DNA from: Thiodiazotropha sp040506705
Lineage (GTDB): Bacteria > Pseudomonadota > Gammaproteobacteria > Chromatiales > Chromatiaceae
Direction: 5' to 3'
NCBI GenBank assembly: GCA_040506705.1
Contig: JBEVWG010000021.1
Span: 82,387 to 146,386, forward strand
DNA: 64,000 bases
Each line of letters opens with the position of its first letter. Position 1 is the first letter of the stretch. Both the position numbers and the translations under genes were made by a program. Shown here in pieces: positions 51,789-60,510 of this stretch. The notes beneath the pieces were generated by a model. That model saw only the letters and a list, made by a program, of their open reading frames with translations, did no database searches and was not told the origin of the DNA.

Positions 51789-53489
51789 ATGGAAACCATA
51801 CTCAATACAATATCAGTTAAATCAAAAATATTCGGAAACGCAATTATCCTTATGTTTATGATGATAGTCGCTTCCATTTATACGGTGTATTCGTTAAATC
51901 AGATCGGCATGGAACTCGATGGAATCGCACAGCACGATATTCCACTGACAGAGAATATTACAAAGATTACTGAGTACTACTTGGTTCAGGCTAATTATCT
52001 CGAGCGCTCTCTACGCTATGGGGCACTGCTTGAGCAGGATGCTCATGCATTCGAGCATCTGAATCAGAGCATAGAATCATTCAGATTGCTTAGGAATGGA
52101 ATTGCAGAGAGTATCTCTGAAGGTGAGCGATTGATAGAAGAGGCTCTATTGACTTCTCTTAACCAAAAAACAAAAGATGAATTTGAACATGTTGGTGAAG
52201 TGTTGAATAAAATAAAAACAGAACATGCAAGTTTCGAAAAACATTCTGATCAGATTTTTCAATCTCTCCTCCAAGGAGAGAGAGATCAAGCTGAACAGGT
52301 TGCAAAAAAGATTGAGATTGAAGAGGAGCAACTAAAGTCCGAACTCAGTAGTATTCTACACGAGATTGAGGGGTTTACTGAAGATGCTGTAATTAAAGCA
52401 GATGAACATGAACATGCCACATTCAATGTGACTATAGTATTGACACTATCAGCAGTTGTTATCGGTAGTCTTATAAGTTGGAGTGTCTCGCGGAATATTG
52501 TAAAGCGTCTAAAAGAGACATCCCATGGACTTAAAGTTATTGCTTCCGGAGACCTTACTCAAACGATCGTCGTTTCTGGAAGGGATGAGATCAGCAATAT
52601 GCAAAAGTCGTTACAAGGGATGCTTGGACGATTGAAAATGATGATATCAAATATTCAGTCCACAACCATTCAGCTATCTACAGCAGCAGAAGAGGTTTCT
52701 GTTGTGACGACCCAGACAAGTGCAAACATACAACAACAGCAGTCTGAAACCGATCAGATTGCGACAGCAATGAATGAAATGGCCTCCACTGTACAAGATG
52801 TGGCAATGAATGTTAGCAATACATCCAATGCGACTAGAGAGGCAAATGTTGAAACTGAGAGTAGCCGGGAAATCGTTGGTGATGCGGTAAAAGGGATTCA
52901 ACAACTGGCCGATCAACTAGAGAGTGGTGCTGAAGTCATTACACAGGTAGAGAAGGATAGTGAAGTCATCAATACGGTACTCGAAGTGATCAAAGGCATA
53001 GCTGAACAGACTAATCTTTTAGCCTTAAACGCTGCAATCGAGGCAGCCCGTGCAGGAGAGCAGGGGCGTGGATTTGCTGTAGTGGCTGATGAAGTACGAA
53101 CCTTGGCCGGAAGAACGCAAGAATCCACTACAGAGATCAATCAAATCATTGAAAAATTACAATCAGGCTCGAAAAATGCTGTGCAATCAATGAACCTAAG
53201 TCGAGAGAATGCCAAAGCTGTTGTCGACAAAGCGACTATGGCAGGGAACTCGTTAACGACCATTGCTAAATCTGCATCAAATATTGATCAAATGAGCAGC
53301 CAGATAGCTACAGCAGCTGAGGAGCAAAGCGCGGTAGCGGAAGAGATGAACCGAAGCATTGTTCGGATTAATGACATGACGACGCAAAATGCAACTGCTG
53401 CCAAGCAGACTGAACTTGCGGGTCGTGAATTAGCGCAAATGGCTACAAAACTGCAGGGGGTTGTAGATGAATTTAAGTTAAGGGCGTAA
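51789..53489 (+). CDS. Methyl-accepting chemotaxis protein
   Basis: From the ATG at 51789 (GAGG upstream) the product is 566 residues. It has TM1 (about 13-36), a periplasmic four-helix-bundle sensor of about 165 residues, TM2 (ATFNVTIVLTLSAVVIGSLI), a HAMP domain (VKRLKETSHGLKVIASGDLT) and a signalling domain with the hairpin tip EQTNLLALNAAIEAARAGEQ, GRGFAVVADEVRTLAGRTQE. No C-terminal NWETF-type pentapeptide is present. It should feed CheA/CheW of the cluster at 3-12 kb. The ligand is unknown. Confidence 0.93.
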   Translation: METILNTISVKSKIFGNAIILMFMMIVASIYTVYSLNQIGMELDGIAQHDIPLTENITKITEYYLVQANYLERSLRYGALLEQDAHAFEHLNQSIESFRLLRNGIAESISEGERLIEEALLTSLNQKTKDEFEHVGEVLNKIKTEHASFEKHSDQIFQSLLQGERDQAEQVAKKIEIEEEQLKSELSSILHEIEGFTEDAVIKADEHEHATFNVTIVLTLSAVVIGSLISWSVSRNIVKRLKETSHGLKVIASGDLTQTIVVSGRDEISNMQKSLQGMLGRLKMMISNIQSTTIQLSTAAEEVSVVTTQTSANIQQQQSETDQIATAMNEMASTVQDVAMNVSNTSNATREANVETESSREIVGDAVKGIQQLADQLESGAEVITQVEKDSEVINTVLEVIKGIAEQTNLLALNAAIEAARAGEQGRGFAVVADEVRTLAGRTQESTTEINQIIEKLQSGSKNAVQSMNLSRENAKAVVDKATMAGNSLTTIAKSASNIDQMSSQIATAAEEQSAVAEEMNRSIVRINDMTTQNATAAKQTELAGRELAQMATKLQGVVDEFKLRA

Positions 53490-53564
53490 GCAATTAATAG
53501 TTGTGCCCTTAATTCTGCCAATTAGTCATTTAGTTCTGAAAGAGCATGTTGTGGTTGTTAAGTT

Positions 53565-53644
53565 CCACGGTTGAACTGGGTCAACTCAACCGTGGTATAG
53601 CTTAGTGATGCGGTTTTTCATGTAATCTGATTAGGCGCCTAATC
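53565..53644. terminator. Hairpins between convergent MCP and spondin genes
   Basis: CCACGGTTGA (53565-53574) pairs with TCAACCGTGG (53586-53595), and the perfect palindrome GATTAGGCGCCTAATC (53629-53644) overlaps the spondin stop. Both lie in the 149-base gap between convergent genes. T-runs are poor, so terminator function is inferred from place and stem strength. Confidence 0.5.
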
Positions 53645-54358
53645 ATCATCAGCTACATGAATTACCACCTTAGCCACTGGGCCCTGCCAAGTGTGAACCC
53701 GAGCGTCCAGATCACTGTTCCCTCCAAATGGGTCGTTATCACCGATATTGCCTCGGTGTAGGTGTACTGTCTGATTGTGATCCGGCCCGGCAGTGGCTAT
53801 TGCGCCACTCCCTGCATTCATACCAGGATCAGCGGGTACGCCTGGGGTATTAGGGGCACCGCCACCATTGATTATTTCATCGTTGGCTTCTGTACCCGCA
53901 TCATAAGCATGTAGATAGTAGGTGTATGTGCCTTTCCTTTTGGGAATTCTTACGCTGTCCAGGCCGACAAAGCCATCGTTTGTGGGCAGCATCATTCCCA
54001 CAATCGAAAGGAAGCGCTTGTTGCCTCGATAGCTGTCAAATTCAGCAACGGCAGTTGCACCAGGTGCGAGCAGTCCGCCTGCGGGGTTGTTCACATACTC
54101 GTTACCCTCGATCTCCAGGTCAGCTATCAACCCACTGGTATCACCACCCTCGGCCATTGCCTGGAGATGAGCAGATGCGGGTTCACTCAGTTCATACAGA
54201 TCACTGTTTCGGCCATGTTTTGCCACCAGTAAAGGTGTGAAATAGATGGCATTGGTCAAATTGGTGATCTCCACGCTAAGGTTCCGATCGCTTGCGGGGG
54301 CATTTGCAGCATATATAAGGCTGGTGGAGATCAGTAGGGTAGTCAGTCTCTTTTTCAT
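53639..54358 (-). CDS. Exported spondin-domain protein
   Basis: The 239-residue product has a signal peptide (MKKRLTTLLISTSLIYAANA) and a Spondin_N-type domain: LSVEITNLTNAIYFTPLLVA, LAPGATAVAEFDSYRGNKRF, LSIVGMMLPTNDGFVGLDSV and YYLHAYDAGTEANDE, ending with an acidic VVIHVADDD. The domain is best known from eukaryotic matrix proteins but is common in proteobacteria as a secreted protein of unknown role. The ATG is preceded, on its strand, by AAGGAGAAAC. It stands alone. Confidence 0.82.
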   Translation of the reverse strand: MKKRLTTLLISTSLIYAANAPASDRNLSVEITNLTNAIYFTPLLVAKHGRNSDLYELSEPASAHLQAMAEGGDTSGLIADLEIEGNEYVNNPAGGLLAPGATAVAEFDSYRGNKRFLSIVGMMLPTNDGFVGLDSVRIPKRKGTYTYYLHAYDAGTEANDEIINGGGAPNTPGVPADPGMNAGSGAIATAGPDHNQTVHLHRGNIGDNDPFGGNSDLDARVHTWQGPVAKVVIHVADDD

Positions 54359-54587
54359 GATGTTTCTCCTTGGGTTACAAATAGCGCAGGCCGATTATTC
54401 GGGTGATTTCTGAATGCTTTGCAGGGGCCTGTGCTGTAGTGAGGAGTCTGCGCTGTGCGTCTCCCGGCAGCGTCACGAATTAATCACGAAAAGGTCACAT
54501 CACCCGGGGTAGTATTGCTTGGTGCTCTGATGGGCTACCTCTGATAGAATAATCGGTTCACTTTGAACAAAACCCATAGAAGTTTCC

Positions 54588-55703
54588 ATGGCGCTAAACA
54601 CCACAGAAGAAATTATTGAAGACCTGAAGCAGGGCAAGATGGTCATCATCATGGATGATGAGGATCGGGAAAATGAAGGCGATCTGATCATGGCCGCTGA
54701 AGCCGTGACCCCGGATGCCATCAATTTCATGGCTCGATTTGGCCGGGGTTTGATCTGTCTGACTCTAACCAAAGAGCACTGCAGTCAATTACGTCTACCA
54801 TTGATGGTTACCACCGACGATGAGCTTGCAGCGACCAACTTTACCGTCTCCATCGAGGCGGCGGAGGGTGTCACTACAGGCATATCCGCAGCGGATCGTT
54901 CCACCACGGTACTCGCGGCAGTGGCGCCAGATGCAAAACCTCAGGATCTGATTCAACCCGGTCACATCTTCCCCCTGATGGCACAGCCTGGGGGTGTTTT
55001 GGTTCGAGCTGGTCATACCGAAGCAGGTTGTGATCTGGCGCGGCTTGCCGGACTCTCTCCATCCTCGGTGATTGTAGAGATCTTAAATGAAGATGGCACC
55101 ATGGCGCGCCGCTCCGATCTGGAGAAATTCGCTGTGGAACATGATCTTAAGATTGGAACCATCGCTGATCTTATCCAGTATCGTGTGCAAAACGAGACCA
55201 CTGTAGAGCGGGTGAGTGAGTGTAATTTTCCCACAGAATTTGGTGATTTTCGCCTCGTCGCCTATCAGGATATGGTGGACAACGAGCTCCATCTGGCTTT
55301 GGTGAAGGGACGCCCTAGTGCAGATCGCCCCACCTTGGTTCGGGTTCACATGCAAAATAGCCTATGCGACCTTTTTGAGGCAAAGTTTAGCGAATGCGGC
55401 TGGCCTCTGCGCAGCGCTATGAGCTTGATTGGCAAGGAGCAAGAGGGGGTAATCGTTGTACTGCGAAATCACGACACCCCTCGGGAGATCGTACAGCGAA
55501 TGATGGATCTTCAAGCTAAAAGCAGTGGCCATCAGAAGTTCTTCAAGAAGGACAACAGCAAGGAGCTGAGGACTTATGGTGTCGGGGCACAGATTCTATC
55601 GGATCTGGGGGTCAGAAAGATGCGGGTGCTGAGTGCTCCAAAAAGTATTCACGCCCTGTCTGGGTTTGATATGGAAGTCACGGAGTATGTGGAAGCAGAA
55701 TAG
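54588..55703 (+). CDS. ribBX: RibBX: DHBP synthase with degenerate RibA-like domain
   Basis: The 371-residue protein has a full RibB half (about 1-200): MDDEDRENEGDLIMAAE binds metal and ribulose 5-phosphate, with RFGRGLICL and AGHTEAGCDLARLAGL. The C-terminal half is the GTP cyclohydrolase II fold, but the zinc/catalytic segment is altered: where RibA has RVHSECLTGD it reads RVHMQNSLCDLFEAKFSECG, and only part of the Cys set remains. It should therefore make DHBP but not open GTP; this type is called RibBX. A separate ribA is expected elsewhere. It is followed by ribH. Confidence 0.85.
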   Translation: MALNTTEEIIEDLKQGKMVIIMDDEDRENEGDLIMAAEAVTPDAINFMARFGRGLICLTLTKEHCSQLRLPLMVTTDDELAATNFTVSIEAAEGVTTGISAADRSTTVLAAVAPDAKPQDLIQPGHIFPLMAQPGGVLVRAGHTEAGCDLARLAGLSPSSVIVEILNEDGTMARRSDLEKFAVEHDLKIGTIADLIQYRVQNETTVERVSECNFPTEFGDFRLVAYQDMVDNELHLALVKGRPSADRPTLVRVHMQNSLCDLFEAKFSECGWPLRSAMSLIGKEQEGVIVVLRNHDTPREIVQRMMDLQAKSSGHQKFFKKDNSKELRTYGVGAQILSDLGVRKMRVLSAPKSIHALSGFDMEVTEYVEAE

Positions 55704-55746
55704 CTTTCCACTGGAATTCAATATTTGATTTATCAGGGTTAACAGA

Positions 55747-56217
55747 ATGACGATAAAGACGATCGAAGGGGCTATGACTGTTGACAATGCGCGCTTTTGC
55801 CTGGTGGCGGCACGCTTTAACAGTTTTGTGGTTGAAAGTCTGTTGGATGGGGCTATTGATACCCTCAAGCGGCACGGGGCAAATGAAGATGACCTTACTT
55901 TGGTTCGTCTTCCTGGTGCTTTCGAGATGCCTGTTGCTCTGGAAAAACTCGCTGCGAGTGGGAAATATGATGCCATTATCGCACTTGGCGCGGTGATTCG
56001 TGGTGGCACACCCCATTTTGATTATGTCGCAGGAGAGTGTGTCAAAGGCATGGCTCAAGTCAGTCTAAAGCATGGCGTACCTATCGCATTTGGTGTTCTG
56101 ACTGTCGACACCATCGAGCAGGCGATTGAAAGAGCGGGCACCAAAGCTGGCAATAAGGGTGCTGAAGCCACACTTTCAGCCATCGAGATGGTTAACCTTT
56201 TGCGTCAGATCGATTGA
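55747..56217 (+). CDS. ribH: RibH, lumazine synthase
   Basis: A 156-residue 6,7-dimethyl-8-ribityllumazine synthase, the step before riboflavin. Visible are FCLVAARFNSFVVESLLDGA, the substrate loop VRLPGAFEMPVALEKLA, IALGAVIRGGTPHFDYVAGE and VPIAFGVLTVDTIEQAIERA. It overlaps nusB at a TGATG-type junction (stop TGA 56215-56217, ATG 56217). The ribBX-ribH-nusB order is the classic gammaproteobacterial one. Confidence 0.95.
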   Translation: MTIKTIEGAMTVDNARFCLVAARFNSFVVESLLDGAIDTLKRHGANEDDLTLVRLPGAFEMPVALEKLAASGKYDAIIALGAVIRGGTPHFDYVAGECVKGMAQVSLKHGVPIAFGVLTVDTIEQAIERAGTKAGNKGAEATLSAIEMVNLLRQID

Positions 56218-56675
56218 TGAGCCAAAAACGAAGCCAGGCTAGAAAGCACGCGGTACAGGCCATCTACCAATGGCAGATGGCTGGTCAGGATGTTTCCGAC
56301 ATTGCCAATCAATTTCTTGAAGAGCAGGATCTGTCGAGCTTCGAGTTTCCCTATTTTCAAGATCTGTTGCAGGGTGTCCCCAAACATATTGGGCAGTTGG
56401 ATGAGCTGCTTAAACCCTCCCTAGACCGGGCCATAGAGAGTGTTGACCCTGTTGAGCGTGCAATACTCAGAATCGGTGCTTATGAGCTGCAACACAAAAT
56501 AGAAGTACCCTACCGGGTGGTGATTAACGAAGCAGTGGAGATGGCCAAGGTGTTCGGTGCTGAACAGGGCCACAAGTTTGTTAATGGTGTACTTGATCAG
56601 GTGGCGAAAAAGGTTCGTTCGGTTGAAATAGCTGGCAAAGGTAAAGCTAAAACAAAAACTAAAGCCAGAGACTAA
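56217..56675 (+). CDS. nusB: NusB, transcription antitermination factor
   Basis: A 152-residue helical protein with RSQARKHAVQAIYQWQMAGQ at the N-terminus, VDPVERAILRIGAYELQ and VPYRVVINEAVEMAKVFGAE, and a basic Lys-rich tail. NusB with NusE binds boxA RNA in rRNA antitermination. The ATG at 56217 shares one base with the ribH stop; the alternate TTG at 56214 adds one residue. thiL normally follows here but is separated by the inverted mod operon. Confidence 0.95.
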   Translation: MSQKRSQARKHAVQAIYQWQMAGQDVSDIANQFLEEQDLSSFEFPYFQDLLQGVPKHIGQLDELLKPSLDRAIESVDPVERAILRIGAYELQHKIEVPYRVVINEAVEMAKVFGAEQGHKFVNGVLDQVAKKVRSVEIAGKGKAKTKTKARD

Positions 56676-56730
56676 TTCTTAGCGATTTCAGACCCAAAAT
56701 TATGAGTCTCCAAATGTATGACGCACCACA

Positions 56731-57804
56731 CTAGGAGAGCAGAGCAACGCTCTTTACCTGCGCATAGAGCAACATATCTTCATGGATTCCCATCCCCATG
56801 GCTGATCGACGAGTAATACGTGATAGCAGGGTTTGTCCATCTTCCAATTCCAGCCGTACCAGCATTTGAGTCTGGTTGATATCATGCGTATCAATCACCC
56901 GGGCTGGCAGAATATTGAGGATGCTGGAGTCCGAATGGGCGTGCAGTGAGAGACTCACATCGCGGGCTTGAATCTGTACCCTGGCATGCCTGCCAACGGG
57001 TAAATCCTCTCGTGGTACAACGACCCTGTTACCCTGCAAAGATATCCAGGTCAGGTGGTAGCTGTTGTCATGGGAACTGACGGTTCCCTCAAGCAATGCT
57101 GAGGCATCATCATACCCGGATAGGGGGAGATCGAGCCGGGTCAGTAGTTGGGCGGCATCACCTTCTGCAATTACTTTACCTTGCTCCAATAACACCATTC
57201 GGTCAGCCAGTCGGGCGACTTCATTGGGGTCGTGAGAGACATAGAGTGAGGGGATGCCGAACTCATCGTGCAGGCTCTCAAGATAGGGCAGGATAATCTG
57301 TTTGGCGCCATGGTCGAGTGCTGAGAGGGGCTCATCCATCAAAAGCAGCCGAGGGCTGGTCAGCAGGGCACGGGCGATTGCAACCCGCTGACGTTCTCCA
57401 CCTGATAACTTGTGAGTCTCTCTCTTGAGTAGTGCGGCAATTCCAAGCAATTCAACCACATCATGAAAAGGAATTTGCCGCTCCTTTTCTGCCACACGAC
57501 GCAGCCCATATTCGAGATTTCGGCGAACCGAAAGGTGGGGGAAAAGACTCGCCTCCTGAAACACATATCCCAGGGCTCTTCGATGGGTTGGCACAAAACA
57601 GCTCTGATCCTGCCATACCTCATCGTTGATGCGTACCAGACCTTTAGCTGGACGTTCCAGGCCGGCAATGGCTCTGAGTACACTGGTCTTTCCGGAACCT
57701 GAAGATCCAAACAGGGCAGTGACGCCTTGAGCTGGTGCATTAAAAGAGACGTCCAGACTGAACTCACCAAGGCTGTTCTCTATTTGAACTTCAATACCAC
57801 TCAT
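56731..57804 (-). CDS. modC: ModC, molybdate ABC transporter ATPase
   Basis: A 357-residue ABC ATPase. Walker A GSSGSGKTSVLRAIAG, signature LSGGERQRVAIARALL and Walker B LLLMDEPLSALD are intact, followed by a C-terminal Mop/TOBE-type domain (RHARVQIQARDVSLSLHAHS, then LPARVIDTHDINQTQMLVRL) that senses molybdate or tungstate. Its start overlaps the end of modB by four bases. It is the last gene of modEABC. Confidence 0.94.
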   Translation of the reverse strand: MSGIEVQIENSLGEFSLDVSFNAPAQGVTALFGSSGSGKTSVLRAIAGLERPAKGLVRINDEVWQDQSCFVPTHRRALGYVFQEASLFPHLSVRRNLEYGLRRVAEKERQIPFHDVVELLGIAALLKRETHKLSGGERQRVAIARALLTSPRLLLMDEPLSALDHGAKQIILPYLESLHDEFGIPSLYVSHDPNEVARLADRMVLLEQGKVIAEGDAAQLLTRLDLPLSGYDDASALLEGTVSSHDNSYHLTWISLQGNRVVVPREDLPVGRHARVQIQARDVSLSLHAHSDSSILNILPARVIDTHDINQTQMLVRLELEDGQTLLSRITRRSAMGMGIHEDMLLYAQVKSVALLS

Positions 57805-58478
57805 AACTGATGATTCCTGGTATAGCGGCCATTGAGCAGATATAGGGTCATCAGAACCAGGAAAGAGAAGCCGAGCATGCCTGCGGCAAGCATGTGGGCC
57901 TGTCCATATTCCAGGGATTCCACATGATCATAGATCGCTACAGAGAGTACTTTGGTTTCACCAGGGATGTTGCCGCCAATCATCAATACCACGCCGAATT
58001 CCCCCACGGTATGTGCAAAGCAGAGAACTGCCGCAGTAAGAAATCCGGGACGGGCCAGAGGTATCACTACAGTCAGGAAGCGATCCCATGGTGAAGCACG
58101 TAGGGTAGAGGCGACCTCCATAGGGCGGGGGCCGAGGGATTCAAAGGCATTTTGCAGAGGCTGTACCACAAAGGGCATGGAGTAGAGCACTGAGGCAAGC
58201 ACCAGGCCTTCGAATGTGAAGGGCAGGGTGCCTATTCCCAGGGCCTGGGTCAGCTGCCCCACAGGTCCATCGGGAGCCAACATAATGAGCAGGTAGAAGC
58301 CAAGTACCGTAGGCGGAAGCACCAATGGCAGGGCGACAACTGCGGTTAGCGCCTGTTTATACCAGGCATGGGTTTTCGCCAACCACCAGGCGATAGGTGT
58401 GCCAATGATCAACAACAATAGTGTTGTGGTGCCAGCTAACTTAAGGGTCAGCCAGACCGGTTGCCAGTCGAATGCCAT
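57801..58478 (-). CDS. modB: ModB, molybdate ABC transporter permease
   Basis: The 225-residue inner-membrane permease has five hydrophobic helices. The segment LRASPWDRFLTVVIPLARPG corresponds to the EAA loop that contacts ModC. The PLVLPPTVLGFYLLIMLAPD region is typical of ModB. It overlaps modC by four bases and is separated from modA by 68 bases that contain a hairpin (58513-58531). Confidence 0.94.
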   Translation of the reverse strand: MAFDWQPVWLTLKLAGTTTLLLLIIGTPIAWWLAKTHAWYKQALTAVVALPLVLPPTVLGFYLLIMLAPDGPVGQLTQALGIGTLPFTFEGLVLASVLYSMPFVVQPLQNAFESLGPRPMEVASTLRASPWDRFLTVVIPLARPGFLTAAVLCFAHTVGEFGVVLMIGGNIPGETKVLSVAIYDHVESLEYGQAHMLAAGMLGFSFLVLMTLYLLNGRYTRNHQL

Positions 58479-58512
58479 AGTCTGCTCCAGTAGTTATACC
58501 TAGGAAGATAGA

Positions 58513-58531
58513 GGTGGGATCAAAACCCACC
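58513..58531 (-). promoter_or_regulatory. Hairpin in the modA-modB gap
   Basis: GGTGGG (58513-58518) pairs with CCCACC (58526-58531) across seven bases. Such intercistronic stems after a binding-protein gene often protect its mRNA, raising ModA over ModBC. No T-run follows. The role is inference. Confidence 0.4.
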
Positions 58532-58546
58532 ACCTGGTGATGGATT

Positions 58547-59305
58547 TCACTCTACTCCGTAGCCAAACTCTTCGATTACTTTGCGTACGTCATCGCTTTT
58601 AAGAAACGCAAGGAAGTCGGTGGCGGCTGGGTTGGATTCTCCTTTTTTCAACAAAACCGCTGCCTGATCTATTGCTGCATAGTAGTTTGAAGGAATCTCC
58701 CATAATGTACCGCGTTTTCCCTTCCAGGCCTTGATCTGAGCTAAGGCGATGAAGCCGGCATCGGCATTGCCGGTTGCTGCAAACTGAAAGGTTTGAGAGA
58801 TAGAGTCGCCCTTCACCAGTTTAGGTCGAATATTATCTAGAACACCAAGCTGCTGCATCACCTGCTCCGCAGCCTGACCATAGGGTGCAGTTTTTGGATT
58901 GGCCAGGGCCAGATGTTTGAACGCCTCGTGTTTCAGGAAAGTCTCGCCCTCCTTGAACAGATCCTGTTTGATACTCCAGAGCACCAATTTACCTTTCGCA
59001 TAGACAAAGTGGCTGCCAGCAACCGCGAGCCCCGCTTTTTCCGCCATTATCGGTCTCTTGGTATCTGCCGCCAGAAAGAGTTCGAAAGGGGCGCCATGCT
59101 CAATCTGTGAATAGAGTTTACCTGTTGAGCCATAACTGACTTTGGTTGTGTGTCCAGACTGCTTTTCGAATAGTTTGACAATCATGCGGGTGGCATCGGT
59201 GAAATTGGCCGCAACTGCAATCTTCACCTCTTCAGCAACCACTTGGGTAGCAAATAGGGGTATACCAATTAAGGTAGCTTGCAGGAGAGATTTAAAAAGT
59301 TTCAC
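58547..59305 (-). CDS. modA: ModA, molybdate-binding protein
   Basis: The 252-residue product has a signal peptide (MKLFKSLLQATLIGIPLFAT, cleavage near VVA) and the ModA fold: VKIAVAANFTDATRMIVKLF, KVSYGSTGKLYSQIEHGAPF, LFLAADTKRPIMAEKAG, LANPKTAPYGQAAEQVMQQL and GNADAGFIALAQIKAWKGKR. The Ser/Gly residues that coordinate molybdate sit in the ANFTDA and YGSTG loops. It is 29 bases after modE. Confidence 0.94.
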   Translation of the reverse strand: MKLFKSLLQATLIGIPLFATQVVAEEVKIAVAANFTDATRMIVKLFEKQSGHTTKVSYGSTGKLYSQIEHGAPFELFLAADTKRPIMAEKAGLAVAGSHFVYAKGKLVLWSIKQDLFKEGETFLKHEAFKHLALANPKTAPYGQAAEQVMQQLGVLDNIRPKLVKGDSISQTFQFAATGNADAGFIALAQIKAWKGKRGTLWEIPSNYYAAIDQAAVLLKKGESNPAATDFLAFLKSDDVRKVIEEFGYGVE

Positions 59306-59334
59306 GATAGATACTCCATATCATGGTTGTAAAA

Positions 59335-60138
59335 TCAGTGGACACCGAGGATGACGTGTGAGGCTTTTACCAAAGCGCAAACCTCACTGCCTTGCTCAAG
59401 GTGCATCGCTTTGGCACTCTCTTCTGTGATTATGGCGGTAAGGGTTTTGTCGCCATCCAGTGATATCAGGGCTTCACTATTCACAGGGCCATGGCGTAGC
59501 TCACAAACACTACCGCAGAGACGATTTCTGGCACTGCTCGCAAAGCACGCATCTGCTGGCACCAGAATAATGAATGAGGCTTTGATCAATGCGTAGGCTT
59601 CACTCCCCAGGCTGAGGCCGAGCTGTTCCACAGATTCGCGGGTAACCATAGCAATCAAGCGATCTTTCTCATTGATCGACAGAGTGACTTCACTATTAAT
59701 GGGGCCTGCACTGATGGCCTCTACTCTCCCTTGAAACTGGTTTCTTGCGCTGGTACGCATGGTAAGTTTCCTGATGTTTTGCTGTAATTTCCCGAAGTCA
59801 TCCAGTTTTTGGCTGAGCCCATCAGTAAAGTGCTGATACTCAGCAAGCAATACTTTGAATCCATTAATCAGCTGGTGACCCTCATCGGTTAATCGGGTAC
59901 CACCACCGTGACTGCCACCTGGTTGTTTAGCGACGAGTGGGCTATCCCAGAGATTGTTCATCTCATTCAGGGCGTCCCAGGCTGAGCGATAACTGATCTT
60001 CAACACTTTAGCTGCTGCAGAGATCGACCCCTGATTGTCGATAGTCTCCAGAAGTTCGATGCGTTTGGCAGTAATAGTGCCTCCGAGGTCACTGCTGAGG
60101 CGTAAATCTCCAGCTATGTAGGTATGTCGTCTGCTCAT
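59335..60138 (-). CDS. modE: ModE, molybdate-responsive regulator
   Basis: The 267-residue protein has an N-terminal winged HTH (IDNQGSISAAAKVLKISYRS, AWDALNEMNNLWDSPLVAKQ) followed by two Mop/TOBE domains. Each carries the repeated phrase INSEVTLSINEKDRLIAMVT or VNSEALISLDGDKTLTAIIT. That is the full-length ModE layout. It represses the transport genes when molybdate is bound. It is first in modEABC and probably controls its own operon; a candidate operator lies upstream at 60170-60202. Confidence 0.93.
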   Translation of the reverse strand: MSRRHTYIAGDLRLSSDLGGTITAKRIELLETIDNQGSISAAAKVLKISYRSAWDALNEMNNLWDSPLVAKQPGGSHGGGTRLTDEGHQLINGFKVLLAEYQHFTDGLSQKLDDFGKLQQNIRKLTMRTSARNQFQGRVEAISAGPINSEVTLSINEKDRLIAMVTRESVEQLGLSLGSEAYALIKASFIILVPADACFASSARNRLCGSVCELRHGPVNSEALISLDGDKTLTAIITEESAKAMHLEQGSEVCALVKASHVILGVH

Positions 60139-60510
60139 CTATGCCAGCTTATTGGGATTCCTGAGAAAGCGTTATTCCGATATGCAGAATCATTGCATAA
60201 CGGTAGTCAGTAACAATATCAACTTGTAGTGCAGTTCGTGTGCCAAAAAAATAATTATATAAAATACAACGTGTTAAGTTATTTTGATGGATTTGATTAA
60301 TGTGGCTTTTTCGACAATTGTCGGTTTTACCTCAGTCGAAATGAATTCTGCCGAGCTATTCAGCTCACGGGATATCTTGTGCACGTTGGGCGCTACAGTT
60401 CGTCTTGTTCAAATTTATTCGTATTTAGCTTGTAGCGCAGTATCAAGATGGCCAAGGTCAACATGGAAAGTTACACTGCAAATTATAGAAGACAACTGCC
60501 GACTGACTTG
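60139..60510. other. Divergent promoter region between modE and thiL
   Basis: This 372-base gap carries the candidate ModE operator near modE. It is AT-rich (60245-60290). No gene is called; frames here are upstream extensions of thiL. Confidence 0.5.
60170..60202. promoter_or_regulatory. Candidate ModE operator
   Basis: CGTTAT (60170-60175) and ATAACG (60197-60202) form an inverted repeat 32 bases upstream of the modE start. The enterobacterial ModE box has the same CGTTAT...ATAACG arms, but with a shorter total span (about 24 bases against 33 here), so this may be a variant or chance. Confidence 0.35.

Noticed and set aside
54359..54587. FMN riboswitch upstream of ribBX
   Set aside because: Looked for the conserved AGGGTTCAGGG-type core and found nothing similar.
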